A stretch of DNA of 64,000 nt from Liolophura sinensis (lineage: Eukaryota > Mollusca > Polyplacophora > Chitonida > Chitonidae), in NCBI RefSeq assembly GCF_032854445.1, contig NC_088300.1:80455084-80519083 (forward strand), written 5' to 3'. The notes below the pieces were generated by a model. That model saw only the letters and a list, made by a program, of their open reading frames with translations. It ran no database searches and was not told the DNA's origin. Below, piece by piece: positions 12,483 through 24,952 of the stretch (its first letter is position 1; each line of letters starts with the position of its first letter). The position numbers and the translations under genes are program-made.

Positions 12483-14400
12483 CTTTATAATCCCTGCAGC
12501 ACTTTATCTTCCTATTAATTTGTCTGGAATCCTTCAGTGAATGCTGACTGACGGTTTATAAATACCCAGGCATTGACAGAAGCATTTGCTTTGTGGGCTA
12601 ACATGTGAGTACTACACATATTCTGTCTACATTTCTACCCCGCTCCACATAGGCTGCTGAGAAAAACGGCAGCTAAATACAGGAAATAGCAGCAGCATAT
12701 GGCTATGGTTGCACAAGTTGTGGTATTTTCTGGGCGTGTAGACCTGATAGCTTTAACACAGAGGCTGTTTGTACTTATAGTTGTATAAGTATACGTATGT
12801 GTATTGAGAGGTTATAAGATATGCATGTACTAGGTAGAGGCAGAGTTCTGAGGGAAGCAAGGTAGGGTGGGGGGAAAATATGTGGTCCCTATTTAAGGTA
12901 TAACAGGGATTTCAGGGATTGGAATACTTAATATCCTTGCTATGGTGAAACAAGCCCACATACATGTAGTGGATGTAGAACATGGAAAGCAACGTGAAAC
13001 AGCATTGGTTGATCAGTGTTATACAGAACTGTGTAGATATTCTGTTTTTAAGTGTCATGTATTTAATACCTGCCATCTGTTGATATTACTCCTAGTTTGA
13101 GTTTAGTGAGAGCATTGGGTATTATTACAGGTAAAGTCGTCCTTAAAAAATTCTTTGTTGGGTCAGTCGGTTGGGAATTTTTCATGTTTTTTTATTCTGG
13201 CAAATGAAAAAGGCTTTCTGGAAGAAACATTGTGAGATAAATAAATAAATTCCATAAGTAGCCCTAAAGAAACTTTAAGATTAGGGCCCTGGTTTGGACA
13301 AGGGGTTGATCTGCTAATCCCAGTATATTTTTAATATGAATAATAGTTTAAACAAATAAGGGCTTCATAGTTCAGCTTCATAAAATGCTTGAGAATTGAT
13401 AAATAAAGTAATAGTGCTTAATGACGTTGTGCAGAGTACAAAGTTGAATGAACCTCCTGTAAAACCGGAGGTAAACCCGGGAATATATGGGATACAGTTT
13501 TCAGGGGTGAGGAGTCAAGAATGGTTTTCTACTGAAAGGAGAGGTCAATAAATAGCTTTGCAAGACCATAGGTGATAGGATAGTAATTGTTTATTCTGAC
13601 AGATTGGGAATAGCCATTACCAGCTGGTTGGCTGCTCTATTTCAGGGATGTTACCACCAGCTGGTGCAGAGGCTTGTCTGCCATCAAGTGCATTCTTCTC
13701 TCTGATTCGGACTCTCCTAGACTGCAGACTGTGCACTGACTGGTGGTGCACTGCTCTTGTACCAGCTCAACGCGTATGACCAACACTAGCAACCCTGTGT
13801 GAGGAAATACTCAGTCATGTGGTCTGCATTGTTGTTGTTTGAATTGCCATTTGCTGTAGGAATACATCAATGTCAGGTCAGGAAGTGAGACTGCTGTTGT
13901 TGTGGTTGTGGGAATATATAGGTCTGTGGCTGTAGCCTGAGGCTTATCACACTGGGCAAACACCAGTCAGCCCCTTGTTCCAAATCAAACCCTCACTTCC
14001 CAATAAAATGTTCTGCTCATGTACACCTTTAGACATATTTTTGGTACATACACAGGGCATAGAGCTATGGAAGCAGATCAAGACTCTTGTGCTGACCTAT
14101 GACCCCTTTATATTCTTCCCCAAATAACATACACTTGTATAAGTATTGATAGGTAGTAATGTCGTTTTGATGTTGTTTAACTTCATACTCCCTACTTTTT
14201 CACTTGTGTGTTGGGGTCAGTTTTTTATGGGTGGAGGAAATCAGAGTACACATACCTGGGGCAAATCACTAGCCTTTGGCAAGATACTGATGAACTTTCC
14301 ATTTGAAGACAAATGGTTTTAATGATTATAAACAGAATTAAATATGTATGTTCATTATGAATGTTGTTGAACATTTATAGCCAACAAAAGCGAAGGACCT
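12483..14400. other. Non-coding stretch with one weak exon-like segment
   Basis: Mostly AT-rich intronic-type sequence. A GC-richer stretch at 13646-13773 has splice-like borders and one open frame, but no family match. Nothing else was assigned. Confidence 0.4.
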
Positions 14401-14632
14401 CCTGGATAGAGGTGGTTAGCGGCGCAATAACTCATGGGCCTCTCACCACTTCCACCACTGTGAGTTCAGGTCCAGGCTTCCTCTATGGTTGTACTTGGGA
14501 ATTTCTGCCAGCTACCTGCGGATGCATGGACCCGGGCTACCTCAGGGTTACCAATGCTGGTAGCCGGACGTCGCATAAGTGAAATATTCTTGGGGGTTTG
14601 GTATAAAACACCAAGCTAATAAATAAGTAAAT
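14401..14632 (+). mobile_element. tRNA-derived SINE, nearly full-length copy
   Basis: The copy begins with a tRNA-like head containing an A-box-like GGTGGTTAGCG and a B-box-like GTGAGTTCAGGTCC. The body is shared with the other copies in this window (CTGCGGATG..., TAAGTGAAATATTCTTG..., ATAAAACACCAA) and the tail is AATAAATAAGTAAAT. A 73-codon open frame here is a by-product. Confidence 0.8.
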
Positions 14633-17356
14633 CATCAAATGTTGTAGAGTCACAGGATTGCTGTCAAGAGCTTATTGTCGCCAAGGTCTCAAAGCACAGA
14701 TTGGAAGTCTGTGACAGGGATTGAACTCCTGAATACCTGTGTGCCAGCAGTTGAGAATGGTACACCATACCGCTGTGTGTCATATCCTGCTCCCTACTGT
14801 TCAGCAAACGATGTGGGGGATGTTGTAGTGTTTCCCTTCAATATAACCCGGTGTTGTAATCTGAGAAAAGAGTTAAGGGTTGTATCTTAAAACTAGTGTA
14901 TATAGTCCCTTACTATGGAAGCTACTACTATCATATGTATTGGTGAAGGCAGCTGAGTAAGAGATTAAGGCAGTTTAGTACTATAGTTAACCAATGGTAG
15001 GGCACACTGACAGTCTGACGTCATTGCCAATCTAACATAATGTAATTCAACTAAAGTTTGGTGTATAAAATGTGCTTTTAGAAGGAATAAGGGCCTTAAA
15101 CTGATGCTTTTGGTGCCAACACTTAAAGTTTTGTGATAAGAAACTAATCAGACTCTCAAGAAAACTCTCAAGTTGGATGAATCAATCAGAATCATGCAAA
15201 ATGTGTCTCTTGAAAAATTCTTAGGTGGAAAACCGCAATTAGGTGTGTGACTTCACTTAAGTTTCGTTAGCCAGTGGCTGTTGGTCTTGATGACATTATA
15301 CACTACATGGGCAGGAATAGAGTCCAGAGAACATGGGTGTAGCCATATGTAGGTGAGAAATTTTCGTGAATACATCAGTTTCATGTTTTGATGAATGCTG
15401 TGATGTAAGTGTTTCATTAATTTTGTTATGATTGACCTACTTACAGCAAATAAATGTTTTAGTGCCAGCTTGAAGCAAAGAAACAAAGTACTTGTGATGA
15501 AAATTAGATAAAGTTAACCAGGTATTGGTAATATTAAATGTAAGTGTTTTCCTGAGTTTAAAATTTCTAGGTGATATACATTTTGATGGCCACTTGATCC
15601 ATACAGCTTTGCACTGATACAGGTGAAGAAAGCTCATGAGAGTTATTCCCCTTGTCATGAGGACGTGTATTTAAAAATACAGTGTTGACTTTTTGAATAT
15701 AACACTCAGGTACACGTATTCACTGTTTTGTGATGTAGTATCGTTAGTAGTTTGTAATTAATCCTGAAGTTGAAAAACAGTGACTGTACAGTTCACTGCT
15801 ATGAAAAGCTTTGCGAATGTTTGTTGCTCAACTTAACCTACCTTATCTCTGTCTGAGATTTGGGAACCATTGGTGTCTTCATGCAGTAACTCTAATGTGT
15901 GGACAATCATGGCACAATTACAGGAAAACACAAGAAACAAGTAGGCTTAGGAGAGAGTAATCATAATGGTGACAGGTCCAGATGATCAGTTTGAAAAAAA
16001 AGTGGTGAAGACTGATGTTTAACCTAATATACAGTTAAATAGGTGGAAACATCTGTTGGATAGATTCAGTGCGCTCTGAACCCATTAAATTGATCGTCAT
16101 TTTCATGAAATTCCAAAAACATATTTCCACCATGGAGACTCACCACTGAGAATACTTACACTGAGCTGTAAATAATCTTGAATCATTCACCACGTTCACT
16201 CATTTGTCAGTTCCTGGACATAGACGGGTGTCCCCCCACCTCTGTCTCCCCAAATTCCTGGATACGGCAGTGGCATGCCACAAAGCAGACCTGTGTTATA
16301 TGTTTATCTGTTATACAATATCATAATGCCACCGTTGCTAACATTTCAGGTACATGATGTCATGCTTACCACTTCATTATTATCACATGATTGTATCTTA
16401 AAACTAAATGCAAGCAGATTAACACACAATGCATGACTATCACAATTGTGATGATATATTTGACATTTTCTCTTGGAACTCCATTTTTGGATTTTCATCA
16501 TCTTCCCAGAAAATAGGTTTCAGCATGACAAACGTACTTCTTTTCACAAACACATAAGGGACATTATGTGTGGACATGGTTTAGATTGATGTCCAGATCA
16601 CATGTTTGCAAATATTTTGACCTCCTGAAGAAGTGGTGTGCCTTTGTGTAGATTTACATGTGTGTCTCTACCAAAACACCAGATGGTTTGTATTTGTGAT
16701 TCCTGATTGTTCTTGCCAGCCAATATCTCACTAATAGTTTGTGAAAGGAACCTGAAATTGGGTGTCATTTTTAGCCATGCAGTCAGGACTCCCAAAAACC
16801 TGATACATACATGTACACATGGAATGTATAGCCAATGGTCATGTGAGGTAATTTATTCTGGTAATTTTCTGTGAAATTATATTCTGGTAATTTTCTGTGA
16901 AATTATCTTCTGCACTTTAATTATGGAATGAGTGGCTTGTGAATATGATGAATCATTGCCCCTTATTACGATCCGAAGTCCCCATTTATTTATCCATGTG
17001 CAATTCAGTCGGACTCGATTGAACAGATGTGGAGGAATTATTCAGAATATATTTATAACTGTGAGTTATGAGCAACCACTTGTCGGAGGACAACCTGGTG
17101 ATGTAGTTAGACCTTCACCTGCTTACCATGTGTGCAAATGACCGAAAACACTTCCAGGGCCGATAATATCACATGCCTGAAAGCAGCCCAGCATTAGTGT
17201 TGGTTTGTGTTGGTTTGTGTAGTTTTTACCTTGTATTGTGAAACGCAGAACATATCTGGTCCTGAAGCAATTCTCAGACAATGGCTTATCCTAACAGCTG
17301 TTGGCAGACGTGGGCTTCACTGAAGACATGTCTGATTACATACCTTGTGATGGTGG
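14633..17356. other. Non-coding stretch
   Basis: No feature was recognised apart from the 26 bp duplication at 16858. The 14675-14890 frame has no supporting splice sites. Confidence 0.45.
16858..16910. repeat. 26 bp direct repeat, two copies
   Basis: Two tandem copies of TTCTGGTAATTTTCTGTGAA plus ATTATA. Confidence 0.85.
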
Positions 17357-17600
17357 AATGAAGCTGGATGACTCTTATTGATAGCATTAAGGTATAATGT
17401 TGAAGCTAGATGTCTCTTACTGATGGCAATGTGGTGGAATTCTGAAGCTGGATGACTCTTAATGATAGCATTGTGGTATAAGGCTGAGACTGGATGTCTC
17501 TTACTGATAGCATTGTGGTGGAATGCTGAAGCTAGATGTCTCTTACTGATAGCATTGTGGTATAATGCTGAGGCTGGTTGACTTTAAGTGATAGCCTTGT
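17357..17600. repeat. 42 bp minisatellite, about 6 diverged copies
   Basis: The unit is GAAGCTGGATGACTCTTACT followed by GATAGCATTGTGGTATAATGCT. Copies differ by several substitutions. The array ends about 140 bp before the candidate exon at 17739. Confidence 0.9.
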
Positions 17601-17738
17601 GTCACACAGAGGAAAAATTTGATTTGAAGTGATTTTTGTGCAGAAACCTTTATTCAAACAAACCTTTCATTTTTTGTGTGTGTCTGTGAGATGAGGATTT
17701 TGTGAATGATGGAGATCACGTTTGTAATCACACCACAG

Positions 17739-17834
17739 CACCTAACTGTTCTTGATCAGCGACTGGAGGAGAGTTTTGTAAGTCGGGGACCCACCCTTCT
17801 GGAGCTGCCCTCTTCAGAGCTTACGAGCTCCCAG
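17739..17834 (+). CDS. Candidate internal exon upstream of the liprin-beta coiled-coil exon
   Basis: A 96 bp segment (32 codons) lies between an acceptor ending CACCACAG and a donor beginning GTTTGT. It starts and ends in phase 0, so it joins directly in frame to the liprin-beta exon 1.5 kb downstream. Only this frame is open; the other two have early stops. The peptide begins HLTVLDQRLEESF and ends with a Ser/Thr-rich stretch (ELPSSELTSSQ). GC content is clearly higher than in the surrounding introns. I do not recognise the peptide. Its position just before the coiled coil would correspond to the poorly conserved linker preceding that coil in vertebrate liprin-beta. The donor is weaker than consensus, and a second AG lies a few bases downstream. 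Assignment to the same gene is inferred from strand, phase and distance. Confidence 0.55.
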
Positions 17835-19345
17835 GTTTGTTCCCAGGTTCATGCTTTGGCCTACAGGTGTAAGAAAGAACTGACCAGAATGCCACAGCCA
17901 TCATGTGATATTAACTACCAGTCATATATAATTGTGTTGAAATTGGATTGATGTGTTTGTGATTGATTCATTATAACAGGTGTCTTTGTGTTTCTCTCTT
18001 ATGTGGCACTGTGTGTCAGAGTTAACGGGATCATGTACAATGACTTTTAAGTGCCAAGTAATGAGGTAATCCATGTTAAACAGTGATAGTTTGACAAGAC
18101 AGATTTACTGCCAGAACAAGCACTAGGTACACAACTGTCAAAGTATGTAACTAGCATCAGCATCAAGCTCCCTGTATCAGATACAATGGTTGGTAGTTTG
18201 GTTGTTATCCATGAACTTAGTTTTCATAGTTTATGTTTGCCTTATGGGATTATGAAGAAATCTTTAGAAAAAAAAACTGTATCCTTGTTTACTAGACAAT
18301 ATCTTGTTTCTCATAATCGTAATCATCACACAGCGCATCATTGATGGAACTATCCGGTGTATTGTGCAGCTGTACATACGTGCAAAACCTGAGCTCAATA
18401 ATTACACAGGTAGTCTCTTGTATTACTGTAATTGTTTTGTCTATTGTCTCTTAAAGTGTAATGATAACTAGAATCCCCTTTGTGTGGGGTAAAACCATTA
18501 TGTACATACACATTGCAGTTTAAAAATACACATCAGGATAGCTATTAGGGGTTTGGTGCCATGCCAACTCAGGTGATGACAGAGACCTTGGCCGCTACTT
18601 TATGGAACATGGGGTGTAATTATCACAAAACTGGGCTACTAGGTCTCCAGTTTTGTGGGTGGTATGACACTGGAGGAGACAGGGGCTAATTCTACATGAC
18701 TGTTTCCTAGGGTTGTTGTATGTGCATGGTATGCCTCTGAATAACAACTGGTTATTTTAATGTAAGCTGATAAGTGCCCCAGTTTAGCTCCACAGGAAGC
18801 ATGTTAGATGAACTTAACAAGGATCCCTAGGCAGGCACATCTGGGGGATATCCTCTCTCTGTCTGGGCTGGGGATATGATATTGTGTCAAAAAACATGAA
18901 AGGTACATTAACTATCATATGGTTGTGTGCATGAAAGTTACTGGTAGGGGGGAGAACGGCCTGTGTGTGACTCTCTGTCTGTTGTCTGTGTGTCTGTCTG
19001 TCTGTCTATCTGTCTGATGATTGCTTGTAACAACAACCTTACTGTGAGTTTTATTCACCTTTGGTTGTCTTAAGCTCAAACCAGGAATTCATATGTCTAG
19101 TTTCTTCATTCCTCCTCATATTAAAGATGGTTTGTGGCATAAATGGACTTAAGGTTAGCACAATAGAGCTGTCCAATGAGGTCAGTCCAGTCCAGAGTTT
19201 TTGTATGATCCTTGTGTGACAGGGTCTGTGGTTTGTAAGATGGTAAATAAGGTTTTGTTTAGTCTGCTGGGCTTTCGAAATGAGATTGGTCTAACCCAGT
19301 GTTGAGTGTGAAGTTCAAGTGTGTGATGGTTTATGTGTGTTTCAG

Positions 19346-19537
19346 CACAACCTGTTCGGGGCTGACACGGTGGAGGACAAGATTGACCGGCTGGAGAATG
19401 ACAAGGAGAGCCTCATCCTCCAGGTGGGCGTCCTCACTGACCAGGTAGAGGCCCAGGGTGACAAGATACTCGAGCTCGAGTCTAACCTGGATGAGAAGCA
19501 CTGCAAGCTCCAGACAGCTGAACACCTGCTGGAAAAT
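19346..19537 (+). CDS. PPFIBP1: Internal exon of a liprin-beta (PPFIBP1/2-like) gene, coiled-coil segment
   Basis: This is the only protein-coding segment I can assign to a family. The exon follows a pyrimidine-rich acceptor ending TTTCAG and is followed by the strong donor GTGAGT. It is 192 bp, 64 codons, phase 0 at both ends, and only this frame is open. The peptide contains RLENDKESLILQV and VLTDQVEAQGDKI, then LE-rich heptads ending in LLEN. This matches, nearly residue for residue, the start of the first coiled coil of vertebrate liprin-beta-1 and -2, including the conserved VLTDQVEAQG core. Liprin-betas are cytoplasmic scaffolds that pair with liprin-alphas and carry three C-terminal SAM domains; they act at adhesion sites and synapses. 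GC content is well above the flanks, as expected of an exon in AT-rich introns. Invertebrates usually have one liprin-beta, so the vertebrate symbol is only a family label. The next conserved segment of the family was not found downstream. Confidence 0.92.
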
Positions 19538-21848
19538 GTGAGTTCATGCTAGCTCCAGTTTCATCATTTCTTTTTATGTATAATCAGAAGCAGCTCTGGG
19601 TTTTATCCATGTTTATCTTATATAGCAACCATTGTAATCACTTCATTTAGAACTTTGCAGGAATATAAAACAAATTGCTTTTTTTTTTTGAAAGTCCACC
19701 TTGCCTATTCTTTCTTTTTACCTAGTATTATATGTGCAGCTAATTATACATGAGGTGCAAATGTACAGTGAAGTGTTTGTTAAGTGGTTTTAGGTGTGAA
19801 GTACAACACCAATGCTGGGCCTTTCAAACTGCACATATATAGTTTGGTGCCCCTTAATCCATGTCGATTGTTTAAAATCTCGCAACCGGAAGAAAAATGG
19901 TAGAATTTAGTAATCAAACATAAGAAAATCTACCCTGCTATGATTGAGCCACCCTTGACCTTGTGAGGTCGCAGCGGTACTCAACTGGAATGTGCGTGGG
20001 CTTCTCTGTGCACAACACAGACCACAGGAGACAATTGCTATACTTTTACAACTAATTTCCAGATTACTCCATACCCAAGTGTGGCTTACGACTGCAGTAA
20101 CATAACGCAGGATCCTGTACAGTTACATACATGGCCTAAAAATGTCACTGATTGAGGAAATATGAACCAGATATCTCATCATGAACACCCTTTGGTTACA
20201 GAGGACTGTGTCGATCATAGTCGTATGAGACTTGCTAACTCTACCATACCTGTACTAAAAAGAGAAGGCCGAAGGACGAGTCTTATATCCCCCTCCCTCA
20301 AAAAGTCAAATGAAAAAGAAAAGAAATTGTGATTTTCAATCTGGAAATGCAGAAGTTGTTGAATTACTTGCTTGTTTCAAACAGCAGGCTCTGACACAAA
20401 CTGTAGGGAGGCGCTAACCTTTGCCCTACAACATCCACGAGGCTACAGGACGATCCTCCTGTTCACACTGCGCACATCGGCCAGGTGATACCTCACATAA
20501 TGTCTTACCCTGATACCTGTAACCGGACTCAGACAAAGTTTAAAATTGGCGTTTAGATGTCTTACCAATCACTGACCATATTCATTATAATTCAAGCCTT
20601 ATTTAATTTTGCCTTTGATAACCATGTTGTCACAAACTAACAATCCGCTGGCCCAACTAGATGGATCCTTGTGTTGCAGCTGGCATCACTCAACTTGGCT
20701 ATAAAAACTTATAATTCGTGGACTGTGAAACCATGCGAAATTATCCACAGGTATAACCATGTCCAATTCGTAGCAGACAAACCAGACGTGAGCGCGTTTG
20801 GGTCATCTACAGTAGTCGGCATGTGAGTGAAAATTGGTCATTATATCACCTCACTCCCTTTTCAAGGACCCAAAACAACTCTGGTGTCTTTCAAAATATT
20901 TGTTGTAAAACTTTTTTTCCTAATATGATTTTCAGGGTGCTAATCACTAGGCCTATGGGTAGGGGTAATTGTAGATTAAGTTCTACAATGGCTAATTCTG
21001 GAAAAGCACACAGCGGGAAGGCCTAATGCGTGGATTCGGCAATGCTCTGCAGGGCTTGTCAATACATAATCCTGGCAGGTGTTACTGGCATGACATCACC
21101 AGGCTAGGGCTCCCCGGTCAACAAGATAGACAGAAGGTCCAACTTTAATGGGATTTTTTAAATAGAACTAGTTAAGATAATACTTTTTTAAATGCAGTTT
21201 ACAGACTAACATAGCATAATTGTTGGGGCTCTTCTTTAATATCTCAGCACAGGCTTTATTAGTGTACTGAGCAGTGAAAGAGTTGTACCCCTTGTTGACT
21301 ACAAGTTGTACAATACCAGTATATTGTTCTTTGCCTTGTTCTGTAGGCTGTATAACTACTGTGGAATAACTACACCTAACTATGGTTACATGCTACTAAA
21401 ACATAGTAAATCCATATGATGCTATGCTAATTACATTTACAGTAAAGTTAGCCTACGAAAGTCTAAGACGGTCTTCATTACAAATTGCCACCCACCGTGG
21501 TTAGTCACCTGAGATAGTCTTGGGAAAACACCTTGGATAACAAAGAGGTGTCATTTTCACAGGTGTGCCAGCTATGATCCATCTTAGCAAAACTAGACTG
21601 CATAAATGCTAATGCAGGGTGGATATTTTGTTTAATTCAGATCATGTGCTGAACTTTCACATCCAGACTAGTGTTCCTGTGTAATTCTTCTGATTGGCTC
21701 CTCCTAAGCTAGTATAACTTCTGGGCAAAGCTCAGGGGTGTAGCATATCAGATGTCAAGGTGTAGCAATGTATGTGCTTTACAAATGATAGATAGATTAC
21801 ATATGTGTTGTTACAATACGTTGGAGAACATTGCACATTGAAGTTTGG

Positions 21849-21970
21849 CCAGCAACCTGCAGATGGTCGTGGGTTTACCACAGGCTTTGCTCGATTTCCT
21901 TGGTTTCCTCACACCATCGTGTGAGTGAAATATTTTTGAGTAGGGCGTAAAACTCCAATCACATAAATCA
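21849..21970 (+). mobile_element. tRNA-derived SINE, 5'-truncated copy
   Basis: It holds only the body of the SINE: CAGCAACCTGCAGATGGTCG, the region equivalent to the CTTTGCTCG/GGTTTCCTC motif, GAGTGAAATATTTTTGAGTA and GGCGTAAAACTCCAATCA. The tRNA-like head and the AAATAAAT tail are missing or eroded. Confidence 0.7.
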
Positions 21971-22249
21971 CCATGAAGTTTGAATGCCATAAAGGTTGTT
22001 TGAGTGAGAGGTGGATATGACAACCTACAAGACTCAAAGCAAGTTAGAGTGGGTTATCATTTCCACCTGTCACTCTATTTTTCACTCCTGTAATAAAAGA
22101 ACTGATATCCGACAAGTGAAATAATGTCTTTATCAGTGATAGAAATCCTGGCATTTAGCCTATCTATTAAAAATGAAAGCAATTATTACATCGACATACA
22201 TTCATTCGACTTCAAGTTTTATCTAAAATTTATTACTTTGGCCTTTGGC

Positions 22250-22418
22250 CACATGTGTTTAGCAACATTCAAATCCAGATCTGTTGCCACATGTAGTTTA
22301 GCAACATTCTAATCCAGATCTGTTGCCACATGTAGTTTAGCAACATTCTAATCCAGATCTGTTGCCACATGGAGTTTAGCAACATTCAAATCCAGATCTG
22401 TTACCACATGTAGTTTTA
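22250..22418. repeat. 39 bp minisatellite, about 4 copies
   Basis: The unit is GCCACATGTAGTTTAGCAAC followed by ATTCTAATCCAGATCTGTT; copies are nearly identical. Confidence 0.93.
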
Positions 22419-23595
22419 TGATGTACACAAATTCATCATTATTTCTATAATGTTACTAAACTGTACTGCAAGAAAACCTGTATTCACTGAGATTGGGCAC
22501 ACTCTGGTTGGAAATGGTGTAGGTGGAGATCTGTTATGTGCTATACCAGTTGTAGGTCATTACCCATACATACCGTAAATTCATTATATTGTCTGTGATA
22601 ATCATCAGTGATGTTATCAAGGAGTCAGGCTATAATACTGAGGCTTGGTGGCAATCACTGGTTATATGACTCTTTCTGCTATCACTAATGTAATGGATAA
22701 CAGTGACACTACTGTTGTGCCATTGTAGTTATTTATATAATGTTATTATCCAAGCTTTATATCAGTAATTCTGTATGAACTTTCCATGAAAAGGCTTCTG
22801 AGACACGGCACTAAAAGGCTGATATCCATAAAGCTGGATTACACCAGTAATTTTGTATGCTTATCTTTGTATGCTGTATGCTTATCCTTTATGAAACTTT
22901 TTGGGCGGGAAATTAAATACCATGTGAAGCCTTTCTAATTGTTTATTCCAATACCCTGCAGGTTGATAAGGCTGAAGGAAGATAGCTGTCGATACCCTGC
23001 TCATAAATATTCATGATTCTGGCATAGTTGAGCCCAAGGCCAGCCCAGACTGTTAGTCATTCATTTAAGTAGGGGCTCTAGAGGAGGTGGCCCAGTTGAC
23101 AATGGTGTTGAGCTTTTGCTGCATTTGCTGATTTTATGCCATTTTGACAAAAGGACTGAAGGTTAATGTGAACAGTGGCACGCTGCTGCCTTGAGATTCC
23201 TGATGGTCTGAAGAGTACAGCTTGGATCTTGGGGAGAATTTCTCTTGGCCTGGGCCTGTTTACTTGAATTCCGGTAGAGACCCTCATTTTGAAAATAGCC
23301 CATTGATAGTCATTGTTGTGGAAGGCAAAAGTACTTAAAGAAAGGGTTTATGAGAGAAAGGTCCCCCTGAGGCAGGCTGGCAGCCCTTCCTTTCAGTCTC
23401 CCTCCTGGAGTATGTGGGTGAGAGCATTCACTAAGGTGGCTTGTGAAGAATACCTAGTATTTGTCCCAGTGACTGGACGCTGATACCTGTGCTCAGTGAC
23501 TATACACCTAGCTGTGAGGGAGCTAGTACACATGTTACACACACCACTGCTGGGATTATATACCTATCTTTATCTCTATACCTGTTCATGACCAG

Positions 23596-23667
23596 ATGAC
23601 GATGGGAAGCCTGGACGATATCAGCAGTAAGGTGAAGACCAAGTCTACACAAGCAGGCCATGATCAT
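23596..23667 (+). CDS. Candidate small exon, 24 codons, possibly alternative exon of the liprin-beta-like gene
   Basis: This 72 bp segment follows a pyrimidine-rich tract ending GACCAG and is followed by the consensus-like donor GTATGT. It is phase 0 at both ends, so it can be included or skipped without shifting the frame after the liprin-beta exon that ends at 19537. The other two frames contain stops. The peptide begins MTMGSLDDISSKVKTK and is Ser/Lys rich. The SLDDIS motif loosely resembles Ser-rich linker sequence of liprin-betas (for example SLEDL in the human paralogue), but the match is too short to prove homology. It starts with ATG only by position; there is no evidence that this is a translation start. 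GC content exceeds that of flanking intron. Confidence 0.45.
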
Positions 23668-24599
23668 GTATGTCAGTTTTCTTGTATTATATCATCTGTA
23701 TTTCACATTTTCTTGCTTTCAGCTGTTTTGTGGTCCGTATCAGAAATGCTTTACTGGAGCAGCACATGCAGCTGTGACTATTTGACACACTTACAGATAA
23801 ACACCATACTTGGTGAACAAGTGTACATGTATGTGTTGCAGTGGCGATGATGCCGAGTTGCAATTGCCTTACCAGAGGTGTGTGCTTGGTAAACTGGAGC
23901 ACTTAATAACTGTGTGTATTTGTTAGTGCCCTCATTAGTGCCTGCCTGATACAAGGAAGTACTAGCTAGCAGTAGATGTCAGGTTTGGTCAAGCATAAAT
24001 ATAACTGATGTAATATGCCTCAAGGTTTTTTGAATTTTCAACATCTCATATCAGTTTGAGCTAAATGCATGTGTAGTGTATGTAGTCTACATGAAGCTTG
24101 ATATAAGATGGCAAATTGAAGCAGATGTTTGTGAGTGGATGTCACATGCGTCTTTCCAGTAGATAAAGAGGAGTAACAACTGTGAGATTGTTGACACAAG
24201 CCCTTCAACATGTGCCAAGTAGCAGGGAGCAGTGTACAGATCAGGGATAATCCCTCATTTCTTCTTCCTCAATCTTCATCCTACACTCTCAGTCTTCTAA
24301 CCTAAGATCTGGTGGCATGGACACCTGTCTAATTGACCGTTTTTTGATGCTCTCTCTTGACAGTGATTTAGGAGTCTGTCTCTGATTTGTCGCCTTTTGC
24401 ACCTGGCAGAAGTGATTAGCGTGGGTGAATATCAACCTGCCCTCTAGGGGGTTCATGTACCTCTCAAGTATTATGACAGTGCCTGGTCTACCCATGTGCC
24501 AGTGTAGTAGAACATATTGCTACTTTTTACACAACTGGATGTATCAATAACTGTATTGTGAGCTGAACAAATGTAAGTAAATGTAAGAGCTGTTATCAG

Positions 24600-24730
24600 A
24601 TTCTTGTCATCCGTCACAATTTGATTGTACGTACCACCACACCATTAGGGACCCACCTCCAACTCTAAGAATACAGGACTGCACATCCCATGTATTGGAG
24701 CAGTCCCCTAATCGCCTAAAATGCATATCT
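24600..24730 (-). pseudogene. Degenerate Tc1/mariner-like transposase fragment
   Basis: Read on the minus strand, this stretch encodes a peptide containing FRRLGDCSN and then VGGGSLMVWW followed by QSNCDG. This resembles the well-conserved block of Tc1-type transposases, which reads approximately HGGGSxMVWG with an arginine-rich motif some 20 residues before it. The fragment is part of an 81-codon open frame (24607-24852), but the matching portion is only about 35 residues. The catalytic DDE residues before and after are not evident, and the match ends abruptly toward lower coordinates. It is therefore a dead, truncated relic. No terminal inverted repeats were recognised around it. Confidence 0.55.
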
Positions 24731-24952
24731 GATCTATTTGTATTCTCTATAAAAATGAGGCTCTGACATAATAGTGCAGCTAGAACTTTTCCTTGAATTT
24801 GTAGTATTTCAGTAAATGATGTTTTTAAACTAAATGTAGCTTGACTTTGCAAGATGGCATTGCTGTTTTGTTGAATGTAGCAGCTATTACAAATGTGGAC
24901 TTACTTGTCTCTGCTACAAACTTGTATGTATATCCTGTATGATTTGTAGTTG

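Larger units (their letters stand above)
19538..23595 (+). other. Probable intron downstream of the liprin-beta exon
   Basis: It runs from the GTGAGT donor at 19538 to the CAG before 23596. It holds the SINE fragment at 21849, the 39 bp array at 22250, and a 19.86-21.1 kb portion with weaker G/T bias than the rest. The next conserved liprin-beta coiled-coil segment was searched for by eye here and not found. Confidence 0.45.

Noticed and set aside
20392-20472. GC-rich segment between AAACAG and GTGATA considered as an exon
   Set aside because: Open in only one phase that does not fit the phase-0 neighbours, weak donor, no recognised peptide, and it lies inside an atypical composition block that may be an insertion.
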